Origin: Hyphomicrobiales bacterium
Lineage (GTDB): Bacteria; Pseudomonadota; Alphaproteobacteria; Rhizobiales; Rhizobiaceae
Direction of reading: 5' to 3'
DNA length: 64,000 bases
NCBI GenBank assembly: GCA_900472575.1
Contig: UCIV01000003.1
Location: 1 to 64,000, forward strand
Part shown: positions 30,440 through 38,080 of the stretch, piece after piece
Layout of the letters: each line of letters opens with the position of its first letter
Position numbering within the stretch: the first letter of the stretch is position 1
Translations under genes and position numbers: made by a program
The notes under the pieces: generated by a model
Told to the model about the DNA's origin: nothing
Database searches by the model: none
Seen by the model: only the letters and a program-made list of their open reading frames with translations

Positions 30440-30820
30440 ATGAATACTCATGTCAACGGGGAGCCGCGCGTCACCGCCACCGATGCGGCACTCGATCTCA
30501 TCGCCGAGATAAGGCAGGACTACCCGGAAATCCTTTTCCACCAGTCCGGCGGCTGCTGCGACGGGTCATCGCCGATGTGTTACCCGGCTGATGATTTCAT
30601 TATCGGTGACCATGACGTGAAGCTGGGCGAGATCGGCGGCGTGCCGGTCTATATCAGCGGCAGCCAGTTCGAGGCGTGGAAGCACACGCAGCTGATCATC
30701 GATGTCGTGCCGGGCAGGGGGGGAATGTTCTCGCTCGATAACGGCAGGGAAAAGCGGTTTCTCAGCCGCTCGCGCATTTTCGGTGGTGGAGAGGCCTGTA
30801 CCATTCCACGGGTGCGGTAA
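30440..30820 (+). CDS. DUF779 family protein
   Basis: A 126-residue protein of the DUF779 family, recognised from the cysteine-rich FHQSGGCCDGSSPMCYPADD and the WKHTQLIIDVVPGRGGMFSL segment. The conserved cysteines suggest metal binding. The family is usually next to ExaC/AldA-type aldehyde dehydrogenases, as in this window, and is suspected to assist or regulate aldehyde oxidation, although no reaction is established. The ATG at 30440 follows GGGAGGAGAG; an in-frame upstream ATG at 30425 is less likely. Confidence 0.85.
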   Translation: MNTHVNGEPRVTATDAALDLIAEIRQDYPEILFHQSGGCCDGSSPMCYPADDFIIGDHDVKLGEIGGVPVYISGSQFEAWKHTQLIIDVVPGRGGMFSLDNGREKRFLSRSRIFGGGEACTIPRVR

Positions 30821-30831
30821 CAACCAAAGTT

Positions 30832-30848
30832 GATAGGTTTTGTCTATC
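30832..30848. promoter_or_regulatory. OxyR-like inverted repeat before the molybdoenzyme gene
   Basis: GATAG-N7-CTATC (GATAGGTTTTGTCTATC) contains the ATAG-N7-CTAT half-operator pattern of the LysR-family regulator OxyR. It lies 57 bp before the start of the FdhF/YdeP-type gene. The spacer 30821-30904 is otherwise AT-rich promoter sequence. Confidence 0.45.
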
Positions 30849-30904
30849 GAGCCATACGAACAGTCAGCTTGAAGCGCTTTTGATGATCGTCAATAGCATC
30901 TGTC

Positions 30905-33199
30905 ATGAATGGATCATTTATTGGCAAGAAGTCCGCGGCCGCCGGCGGTTGGGGTGCGTTGAAGAGCTGCGGCAAGCGGCTGCTTGAAAGTGGATCGCCG
31001 CTCGCTGGCGCCCGCACCATGTTGAAGGCAAACCAGCCGGATGGCTTCGATTGTCCGGGTTGCGCCTGGGGTGATCCCGAACATGGATCGTCATTCGAAT
31101 TTTGCGAAAACGGGGTGAAGGCCGTTTCCTGGGAGGCGACGGAAAAGCGCGCGACGCCTGCTTTTTTCGCAGCCAATACTGTCTCTGAACTGCGCAAGCT
31201 GAGCGATTACGAGCTGGAGCTCAACGGTCGCCTGACCCATCCCATGCGGTATGACGCGGCGAGCGACCGATATTTGCCAGTTGCCTGGGAAGACGCCTTT
31301 GCCGAGATCGGCGGCATCCTCAAGGGCCTCGATAGTCCCGACCGGGCCGAATTCTACACGTCCGGCCGCGCCAGCAATGAGGCGGCCTATCTCTACCAGC
31401 TGTTCGTGCGCGTTTACGGCACCAACAATTTTCCCGATTGCTCGAACATGTGCCACGAGGCGAGTGGTGTCGCGCTGAAACAGGCGATCGGCGTCGGCAA
31501 GGGGACGGTTCTGCTTGAGGATTTCGAAAAGGCGGATGCGATTTTCGTCATCGGCCAGAACCCCGGCACCAATCATCCGCGCATGCTGGGCGACCTGCGC
31601 CGTGCCGCCATGCGTGGCGCCGATTTGGTCGTGTTCAATCCGATCCGCGAAAAGGGGCTGGAGCGTTTTTCCGATCCGCAGGACAAGATCGAGATGCTGC
31701 GCGGCGGCTCTACCGAGATTGCCAGCCAATATTACCAGCCGCGTCTCGGCGGCGACATGGCGGCGGTGCGCGGCATGGCCAAGGCCGTGTTTGCAGCAGA
31801 AGATGCAGCGATTGCCGCAGGTGAGCCTTCGGTCCTCGACCATGCCTTCATCGCCGAACATTGCGCCGGGTTTGCTGAATACCGCGCCGCGGTCGATGCT
31901 ACCGGCTGGGCCGAGATCAAGGATCAGTCGGGGCTTTCCCGCGCCGAGATCGAGCGTGCCGCTGCCGTCTACATGAAGGCCGGTAAGGTGATCTGTACCT
32001 GGGCGATGGGCGTGACCCAGCATGCCCATTCGGTGGCGACGATCCGCGAGATTTCCAATTTCATGTTCCTGCGCGGCAATGTCGGCAGGCAAGGCGCGGG
32101 GCTATGCCCGGTGCGTGGCCATTCCAATGTGCAGGGAGACCGCACGGTCGGCATCAACGAAAAGCCGCCTGCCGCTTTCCTCGATGCGCTGGAAAGACAT
32201 TTCGGCTTCTCCGCGCCGCGTGCCGACGGGCATAATGTGCTGGCCGCGATCGGCGCGATGCTGGATGGCTCGGCGCAGGCCTTTATCGGGCTCGGCGGCA
32301 ATTTTGCTCGCGCAACGCCCGATAGTGCGCTGGTCGAGACGGCGATGCGGCGGATGAAGCTCACGGTCAACATCGCCACGAAGCCGAACCATTCGCATCT
32401 GATGCCCGGCGAAGTCTCCTATATCCTGCCCTGTCTGGGGCGCACCGAGATGGACCTGAATTCGCTCGGCAATTCCCAGCTCGTCACCGTCGAGGATTCG
32501 ATGAGCATGGTGCATGGCTCGGCCGGTATCAATCGTCCCGCCTCGCCTCATCTTCTGTCCGAAGTCGGGATCATTGCCGGCATTGCCGAAGCCACGGTCG
32601 GCACGGATGTCGTGAGCTGGGCAGCGCTCGCGGACGATTACGATCTCATCCGCGATCATATCGAAGCGACCATTCCGGGCTTTGAGAATTTCAACGCTCG
32701 TGTCCGCAAGCCGCGCGGCTTCCATCTGCGTAATACCGCGTCCCATCGCGAATGGACCACGTCGGCGGGCAAGGCGTGCTTTTCCGCCGTCACGCTGCCG
32801 CAGGAGACGGTGCACCAGCGTGCCCGCAAGGGCGTCGGACGTTTCGCCTTGCAGACCTTCCGATCGCATGACCAGTACAATACCACCGTCTACGGTCTCG
32901 ATGACCGTTATCGCGGTGTCTATGGCGAGCGCCAGGTGATCTTCATCCATCCCGAAGACCTGAAGGATATCGGCGCTGAAGCCGGTGACCGGATGGATGT
33001 CGTGACCGATTACGATGACGGGATCTCCCGCGTGGCCCAGGATTTCCGCTTCGTGCCCTATGACATCCCGCGTGGCAGTATTGCCGGTTATTATCCGGAG
33101 CTGAATGTACTCGTGCCCTTGGGTAGTGCGGGCGAGGAAAGCGACACGCCGACCTCCAAGTCGATCATGGTGTCGTTCCGCAAGCGCGAGGCGGCGTGA
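30905..33199 (+). CDS. FdhF/YdeP family molybdopterin oxidoreductase
   Basis: A 764-residue molybdopterin-dependent oxidoreductase alpha subunit of the FdhF/YdeP (formate-dehydrogenase-like) family. Visible signatures are the N-terminal GFDCPGCAWGDPEHGSSFEF with its cysteines, the MPT-binding IGQNPGTNHPRMLGDLRRAA, and FMFLRGNVGRQGAGLCPVRG with an adjacent SNVQGDRTVGI. The physiological substrate of this family is not settled, and YdeP is linked to acid resistance in E. coli. An OxyR-like site lies upstream and a winged-helix-like small protein overlaps its stop codon by 4 bp. Confidence 0.9.
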   Translation: MNGSFIGKKSAAAGGWGALKSCGKRLLESGSPLAGARTMLKANQPDGFDCPGCAWGDPEHGSSFEFCENGVKAVSWEATEKRATPAFFAANTVSELRKLSDYELELNGRLTHPMRYDAASDRYLPVAWEDAFAEIGGILKGLDSPDRAEFYTSGRASNEAAYLYQLFVRVYGTNNFPDCSNMCHEASGVALKQAIGVGKGTVLLEDFEKADAIFVIGQNPGTNHPRMLGDLRRAAMRGADLVVFNPIREKGLERFSDPQDKIEMLRGGSTEIASQYYQPRLGGDMAAVRGMAKAVFAAEDAAIAAGEPSVLDHAFIAEHCAGFAEYRAAVDATGWAEIKDQSGLSRAEIERAAAVYMKAGKVICTWAMGVTQHAHSVATIREISNFMFLRGNVGRQGAGLCPVRGHSNVQGDRTVGINEKPPAAFLDALERHFGFSAPRADGHNVLAAIGAMLDGSAQAFIGLGGNFARATPDSALVETAMRRMKLTVNIATKPNHSHLMPGEVSYILPCLGRTEMDLNSLGNSQLVTVEDSMSMVHGSAGINRPASPHLLSEVGIIAGIAEATVGTDVVSWAALADDYDLIRDHIEATIPGFENFNARVRKPRGFHLRNTASHREWTTSAGKACFSAVTLPQETVHQRARKGVGRFALQTFRSHDQYNTTVYGLDDRYRGVYGERQVIFIHPEDLKDIGAEAGDRMDVVTDYDDGISRVAQDFRFVPYDIPRGSIAGYYPELNVLVPLGSAGEESDTPTSKSIMVSFRKREAA

Positions 33200-33471
33200 A
33201 CGAGGATCGCGATCAATCCGAGCGGTTTCTCGCCCTTGTCGCGGAGCATCAGGCGAAGGATCTGCGGCTGACATCGCTGCAAGCGGCGCTCATCGTTGCT
33301 GCCGAACAAGGTATTGCCGTTGACAGTCGTTCTTTTGCCCGGCTTCTCGGGGTTGCCCATGCTCTGGCGCTGAGAGAGCTGAATGCGCTTGTCGAAATGG
33401 GCGGGCCGTTGCGCATCGTGAAGCGGGAAGCGCGGACACTGCGCAGCTTTTACGTCGTGGAACATCCTTAG
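33196..33471 (+). CDS. small protein translationally coupled to the molybdoenzyme
   Basis: A 91-residue protein starting with GTG that overlaps the upstream stop (GTGA), so its translation depends on the molybdoenzyme gene. The pattern LTSLQAALIVAAEQGIAVDS then FARLLGVAHALALRELNALV resembles a winged helix-turn-helix, with a C-terminal beta strand pair (LRIVKREARTLRSFYVVE). The family is not recognised. It may be a regulator or a maturation partner of the enzyme. Confidence 0.7.
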   Translation: MNEDRDQSERFLALVAEHQAKDLRLTSLQAALIVAAEQGIAVDSRSFARLLGVAHALALRELNALVEMGGPLRIVKREARTLRSFYVVEHP

Positions 33472-33586
33472 ATGATACCGGGATGGCCGGATATCTACCG
33501 GCTTTCGATCGTGACGCTCATCCTTAATCGTGCTCGAAATTCAGGTTTATCAATAGCTTGAGGACCGTTCAAAATCGTCGAACAGA

Positions 33587-33606
33587 TTATGTACGGAATA
33601 GTACAT
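33587..33606. promoter_or_regulatory. palindromic operator-like site upstream of gcd
   Basis: A perfect inverted repeat TATGTAC-N6-GTACATA in the AT-rich part of the 408-bp region 33472-33879. The rest of that region carries no convincing gene, because its open frames overlap one another and lack ribosome sites. The site is about 275 bp before gcd and may also serve an upstream promoter. Confidence 0.45.
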
Positions 33607-33879
33607 ACATTTTCTTGCCATTTTGCCGCAGGCGGCGTTATACCGCAGATGCGGGCATGCATGCCTGCCGCTGGCGCGCGGGGAGGGCGTGGCAAGCGAC
33701 CTCGAAGTCCTCGAAAGGGACGCCTCCGACCAGCCGATTGCATATCGTTCGGCCTGCCGTTTGCGTTTCTTCGACAGAAGCACGGTACTGCATTTGATCC
33801 TGTTCCCCGCTCCTGACGGCACCGCTGTGGCCTTTGACTGTCGACACTGTCGAATCCACAACTGGAGCTAGAGACACAA

Positions 33880-36309
33880 ATGGAAACCTCAAAGGGCGCC
33901 CTGTCCGCGATAGCCAAGACCTGGCTTTTCGTGCTCGGTGCCGTTCTCGCCCTCGCGGGCCTGTTTTTCGCCGTTGCCGGCGGCAAGCTCGTCATGCTCG
34001 GCGGCAGCTGGTACTTCCTGCTTGCCGGCATTGCGATCGTTATCGCCGGTGCGCTTGTCATTCTTCGCAAGCCCGCAGGTGCGCTGCTGTTCGGCCTCGT
34101 TAACATCGCCACCGTCGTCTGGGCGATTTGGGATGCGGGTCTCGATTTCTGGCCGCTGATCTCGCGCCTGCTCGCCTTCGGCGTCGGTGCAACGGTGATC
34201 GCGCTGAGCTTCCCGCTGCTGCGCAAGGCCGCCGGCAGGACGCCGGCCTATCTGCCGTCCTTCCTGGTTGCCGCTATTCTTGCTGTTGCTTCCGTCGCCG
34301 GTTTTGCCGGCATGATGGTGCCGCATCCGACCGTCGCCTTTTCCGGCACGCCTGCCCCGCTCACTCCGGTCGATCCGGCCAAGGAGCAGAAAAACTGGGA
34401 AGCCTACGGCAATACGGCCGGCGGTTCGCGCTTTGCCGCGCTCGACCAGATCACCCGCGACAACGTCAAGGACCTGACGGTTGCCTGGACCTACCACACC
34501 GGCGACACTCCGATCAGCCCCGGCGGAAACGGCGCGGAGGATCAGCTGACTCCGCTTCAGGTCGGTGATCGGGTGTTCCTGTGCACGCCACACAACAACG
34601 TCATCGCAATCGATGCCGATACCGGCAAGGAGATCTGGAAGAACGAGATCAACGCCAAGTCGTCCGTATGGATGCGTTGCCGTGGTCTTGCTTATTTCGA
34701 TGCTACGCAGCCGCTCGTTCAGCCGACCGCTGACGGTTCAACGCCGGTGACGGCTGTCTCGGTTGCCGAAGGCGCGCTTTGCCAGCGCCGTATTCTGATG
34801 AACACGATCCAGGCCGAACTGATCGCGCTCGATGCCGACACCGGTGCATTTTGCCCGGATTTCGGCACCAATGGCCGTGTCGACCTGAAGGTCGGCCTCG
34901 GTGATGCGCCGGATCCGAGCTATGTGCTGACGTCAGCCCCGACGCTTGCCGGCACCACCGTCGTTGTTGGCGGTCGTATCGCCGACAACGTTCAGGTCGA
35001 TATGCCGGGCGGCGTCATGCGTGGTTTCGACGTCATAACCGGCCAGATGCGCTGGGCCTTCGATCCGGGCAACCCTGAGGATCATTCGGCCCCGGCCGAT
35101 GGCAAGACCTATGCGCGTTCGACCCCGAACGTCTGGGCTGCCATGTCCTACGACCCGGCATCCAACACCGTGTTCCTGCCGGTCGGCAGCCCCTCGGTCG
35201 ACCTTTACGGCGTGACCCGAACCGACCTGCAGCGCAAATATGGCGCGTCCATGCTCGCTCTCGACGCCACCACGGGCGCGGAGAAATGGGTCTACCAGAC
35301 GGTCTTCAACGATCTGTGGGACTTCGACGTCCCGATGCAGCCGTCGTTGATCGATTTCCCCAAGGCCGACGGCACGACCGTTCCGGCGCTCGTGTTCGGC
35401 ACCAAGGCCGGCCAGCTCTGGGTGCTCGACCGCGCCACGGGTGAACCGCTCACCAAGGTGGAAGATGTCCCGGTCAAGGCGGGCAATATCCCCAAGGAAA
35501 CCTACCCTGCCACTCAGAAGCTTTCCGTTGGCATGCCGCAGATCGGCGCACAGACGCTGACCGAAAGCGACATGTGGGGTGCCACCCCGTTCGACCAGCT
35601 GCTGTGCCGCATTTCCTTCAAGAGCATGCGCTATGACGGTGTCTACACGGTTCCGGGAACGGATCTGGCCCTCAACTTCCCGGGTTCGCTCGGTGGCATG
35701 AACTGGGGCGGTCTTTCGACCGATCCGGTGACGAACACGATCTTCGTTAACGACATGCGTCTCGGCCTGTGGATCCAGATGAAGGAAGCCGCTCCGACCA
35801 ATGCCGTTTCCAACGGTGGTGAAGCGGTCAATACCGGCATGGGTGTCGTCCCGATGAAGGGCACGCCTTACGCGGTGGACAAGAACCGCTTCCTGTCGGC
35901 GCTGGGCATTCCCTGCCAGGAGCCGCCTTTCGGTTCGCTGACGGCGATTGACATGAATACCCAGCAGATCAAGTGGCAGGTGCCACTCGGTACCGTAGAA
36001 GATACCGGCCCGTTCGGCATCAAGATGGGCGTTCCGATCCCGATCGGCATGCCGACGATCGGCGGCTCGCTCGCCACCCAGGGCGGTCTCGTCTTCTTCG
36101 CAGCCACCCAAGACTACTATCTGCGCGCCTTCGATTCGGCGACCGGCAAGGAAGTCTGGAAGGCCCGCATGCCGGTTGGCAGCCAGGGTACGCCGATGAC
36201 CTACAAGTCGCCGAAGACCGGCAAGCAATATATCGTCATTTCGGCCGGTGGTGCCCGCCAGTCGCCGGATCGCGGCGACGACGTGATCGCCTACGCTCTG
36301 CCGAACTGA
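33880..36309 (+). CDS. gcd: membrane-bound PQQ-dependent glucose dehydrogenase
   Basis: Oxidises glucose to gluconolactone in the periplasm and passes electrons to ubiquinone. It underlies gluconate production and phosphate solubilisation. The 809-residue protein has five N-terminal transmembrane helices (residues about 10-145) and an eight-bladed PQQ propeller. Recognised motifs are WEAYGNTAGGSRFAALDQIT, VWMRCRGLAYFD, and the family's YQTVFNDLWDFDVPMQPSLI and GGLVFFAATQDYYLRAFDSA blocks. No pqq biosynthesis genes occur in the window, so the cofactor must come from elsewhere in the genome or the environment. Confidence 0.96.
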   Translation: METSKGALSAIAKTWLFVLGAVLALAGLFFAVAGGKLVMLGGSWYFLLAGIAIVIAGALVILRKPAGALLFGLVNIATVVWAIWDAGLDFWPLISRLLAFGVGATVIALSFPLLRKAAGRTPAYLPSFLVAAILAVASVAGFAGMMVPHPTVAFSGTPAPLTPVDPAKEQKNWEAYGNTAGGSRFAALDQITRDNVKDLTVAWTYHTGDTPISPGGNGAEDQLTPLQVGDRVFLCTPHNNVIAIDADTGKEIWKNEINAKSSVWMRCRGLAYFDATQPLVQPTADGSTPVTAVSVAEGALCQRRILMNTIQAELIALDADTGAFCPDFGTNGRVDLKVGLGDAPDPSYVLTSAPTLAGTTVVVGGRIADNVQVDMPGGVMRGFDVITGQMRWAFDPGNPEDHSAPADGKTYARSTPNVWAAMSYDPASNTVFLPVGSPSVDLYGVTRTDLQRKYGASMLALDATTGAEKWVYQTVFNDLWDFDVPMQPSLIDFPKADGTTVPALVFGTKAGQLWVLDRATGEPLTKVEDVPVKAGNIPKETYPATQKLSVGMPQIGAQTLTESDMWGATPFDQLLCRISFKSMRYDGVYTVPGTDLALNFPGSLGGMNWGGLSTDPVTNTIFVNDMRLGLWIQMKEAAPTNAVSNGGEAVNTGMGVVPMKGTPYAVDKNRFLSALGIPCQEPPFGSLTAIDMNTQQIKWQVPLGTVEDTGPFGIKMGVPIPIGMPTIGGSLATQGGLVFFAATQDYYLRAFDSATGKEVWKARMPVGSQGTPMTYKSPKTGKQYIVISAGGARQSPDRGDDVIAYALPN

Positions 36310-36334
36310 TCGATCCAAAATCAACCGGAATTGG

Positions 36335-36367
36335 AGCCGCGGCATGGAAACATGTCGCGGCTTTTTC
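36335..36367 (+). terminator. rho-independent terminator after gcd
   Basis: A 12-bp stem (AGCCGCGGCATG / CATGTCGCGGCT, one mismatch) with a GAAA loop followed by TTTTT, 26 nt after the gcd stop. Confidence 0.85.
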
Positions 36368-36503
36368 GTCTATGCTGCCGGGCATCACCTGTGGCTGACA
36401 TAAACGAAGGCTTTACAGACGTTCAATCCCGACTAGGTTGGTAGTGATATCGGACGCCGTGGGGACGGCGACCGGCTTTCCGAAATAGAGCAGGAGTTGG
36501 CCC

Positions 36504-37895
36504 TTGATCTATGACGTCGCTGTTGTCGGTTCCGGTTTTTCAGCCATTGCGCTGACTATCAATCTTCTGCGCCAGCTTGGGCCGGAGCGGTCGATTGCCA
36601 TTATCGGCGATGATCCGGGGTTCGGCCGCGGCACTGCCTATCGCAGCGAATTCTATCTCCACCGGCTCAATGTACCGGCGGCACGGATGAGTGCGTTTCC
36701 GGATGAGCCGAACGATTTCCTCGATTGGCTGAAGGAAAAGGGACGCAAACCGGTCGGTGATTATTTTGCCGCGCGTGGAGATTACGGGCTTTATCTCAGG
36801 GACAGGCTGGCCTCGCTGTTGCGCCGCCGGGATGACCGCGTTGCCGTCGATTTCATCAAGGCCAAGGCGACAGCCTGCATGATGCCCGGTGATACGGATG
36901 TCGAATTCCATCTCGACAATGACACGGTGCTGCGGGCACGAAATGTTGCGCTCTGCCTTGGTGTCGGTAATGCAGAAATGCCGATCGCGTCTGATCTTGT
37001 TCCGGAAAAGATGCAGCGCCGTGTCGTTCAGAACCCCTGGCGGCTCGGCTGGCTCTCGTCCGTCAAACCAGATGACGATATCTGTATTCTGGGTTCCGGC
37101 CTGACGATGGTCGATCAGGTCCTGTCGCTACGCTCGCACGGACATCGTGGCAAAATCCATGTGATTTCGCGTCGGGGCCTCGTTCCGCACCCCCACAGCA
37201 CGATCAAGCCGGAGCCGGTCGAACCTCGCCTGCCTGCGACAGGCCGCGAGATCAGCGACATTCTCGCCGGCTTTCGGTTGCAGGTGCGCGAGGGAGCCGA
37301 CTGGCGCGGGCTGATGGATGGATTGAGGCATCGCACGCAGCAGCTCTGGCAGGAACTCAATGACGCACAGAGATCCCGTTTCATGCGGCATGCGCTTGCC
37401 TGGTGGAATATTCACCGGCACCGACTTGCCCCGCCGGTCTGGTCGCGCTTCAAGCCGTTGACCGATGCAGGCACGGTGACGGTTCATGCCGGTTTCATTC
37501 GCGAGATCAGGGAAGCCGATGGCCGGATCGGCATCCGTTTCCGCAGGCGGGGCACATCGGAGATGCAGGAGATCGCGGTCGACTGGATCGTCAACTGTAC
37601 CGGCATGGAGCGCGCCGGCATCGCCCATTCGCCGCTGTTGCAGCAGATGTGCGAAGCATCCGTGATCGGCATGGACCGGCTGGGGCTCGGCGTCAGCGTC
37701 GATGCCCGCTCGCGTATCTGTTGCCCGGATGGGACCGTGCGGCAGAGGCTCTATGCCGTCGGTGCACTGACTGCCGGCCAGTTCTGGGAAATCACTGCCG
37801 TTCCGGATATCCGCAATCAGGCGAAAAAGGTGGCGGAAGAGATTGCGGGGGAATTGGCGGGTGATGCCGAGATGGCGCGTCGACAGAGCGCTTGA
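36504..37895 (+). CDS. FAD/NAD(P)-binding protein
   Basis: A 463-residue flavoprotein-like protein of the NAD_binding_9/YdhS type. The dinucleotide motif is in VVGSGFSAIALTINLLRQLG, a second one in ICILGSGLTMVDQVLSL, and the characteristic GFGRGTAYRSEFYLHRLNVP segment follows the first. Such proteins are often adjacent to siderophore, sugar or taurine genes, but the substrate is unknown. It begins with TTG at 36504 with AGGAG about 8 nt upstream. It stands alone between gcd and a composite repeat. Confidence 0.82.
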   Translation: MIYDVAVVGSGFSAIALTINLLRQLGPERSIAIIGDDPGFGRGTAYRSEFYLHRLNVPAARMSAFPDEPNDFLDWLKEKGRKPVGDYFAARGDYGLYLRDRLASLLRRRDDRVAVDFIKAKATACMMPGDTDVEFHLDNDTVLRARNVALCLGVGNAEMPIASDLVPEKMQRRVVQNPWRLGWLSSVKPDDDICILGSGLTMVDQVLSLRSHGHRGKIHVISRRGLVPHPHSTIKPEPVEPRLPATGREISDILAGFRLQVREGADWRGLMDGLRHRTQQLWQELNDAQRSRFMRHALAWWNIHRHRLAPPVWSRFKPLTDAGTVTVHAGFIREIREADGRIGIRFRRRGTSEMQEIAVDWIVNCTGMERAGIAHSPLLQQMCEASVIGMDRLGLGVSVDARSRICCPDGTVRQRLYAVGALTAGQFWEITAVPDIRNQAKKVAEEIAGELAGDAEMARRQSA

Positions 37896-37923
37896 GGTTG
37901 TTTGATGAGCGGGCACCGCTCTC

Positions 37924-38070
37924 TTCCCTCATCTCTGTGACAATCCTCGGGTTAAACCCGAGGATTGTCACAGAGATCCAGCCAGCCCAAGTCCTTGGGC
38001 TGAAAAGACTCTTCTCGACGCGCAGACGCGCGTCGGCTGGATTCCTGTCACAAGTACAGGAATGAGGGAA
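37924..38070. repeat. composite cruciform intergenic repeat
   Basis: The element is bounded by the inverted ends TTCCCTCAT / ATGAGGGAA and holds three stems. A 23-bp perfect palindrome runs 37931-37977, a 9-bp stem (CAGCCCAAG / CTTGGGCTG) 37983-38002, and an 8-bp stem (CGACGCGC / GCGCGTCG) 38016-38035. It fills the gap between two convergent genes and resembles mosaic palindromic units of rhizobia. It probably also acts as a bidirectional terminator. Confidence 0.75.
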
Positions 38071-38080
38071 CTGGGGCCGT

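Noticed and set aside
33495..34226. 243-codon minus-strand gene over the gcd leader
   Set aside because: It runs into the gcd coding region, has no ribosome site or family resemblance, and other overlapping frames of similar quality exist there.
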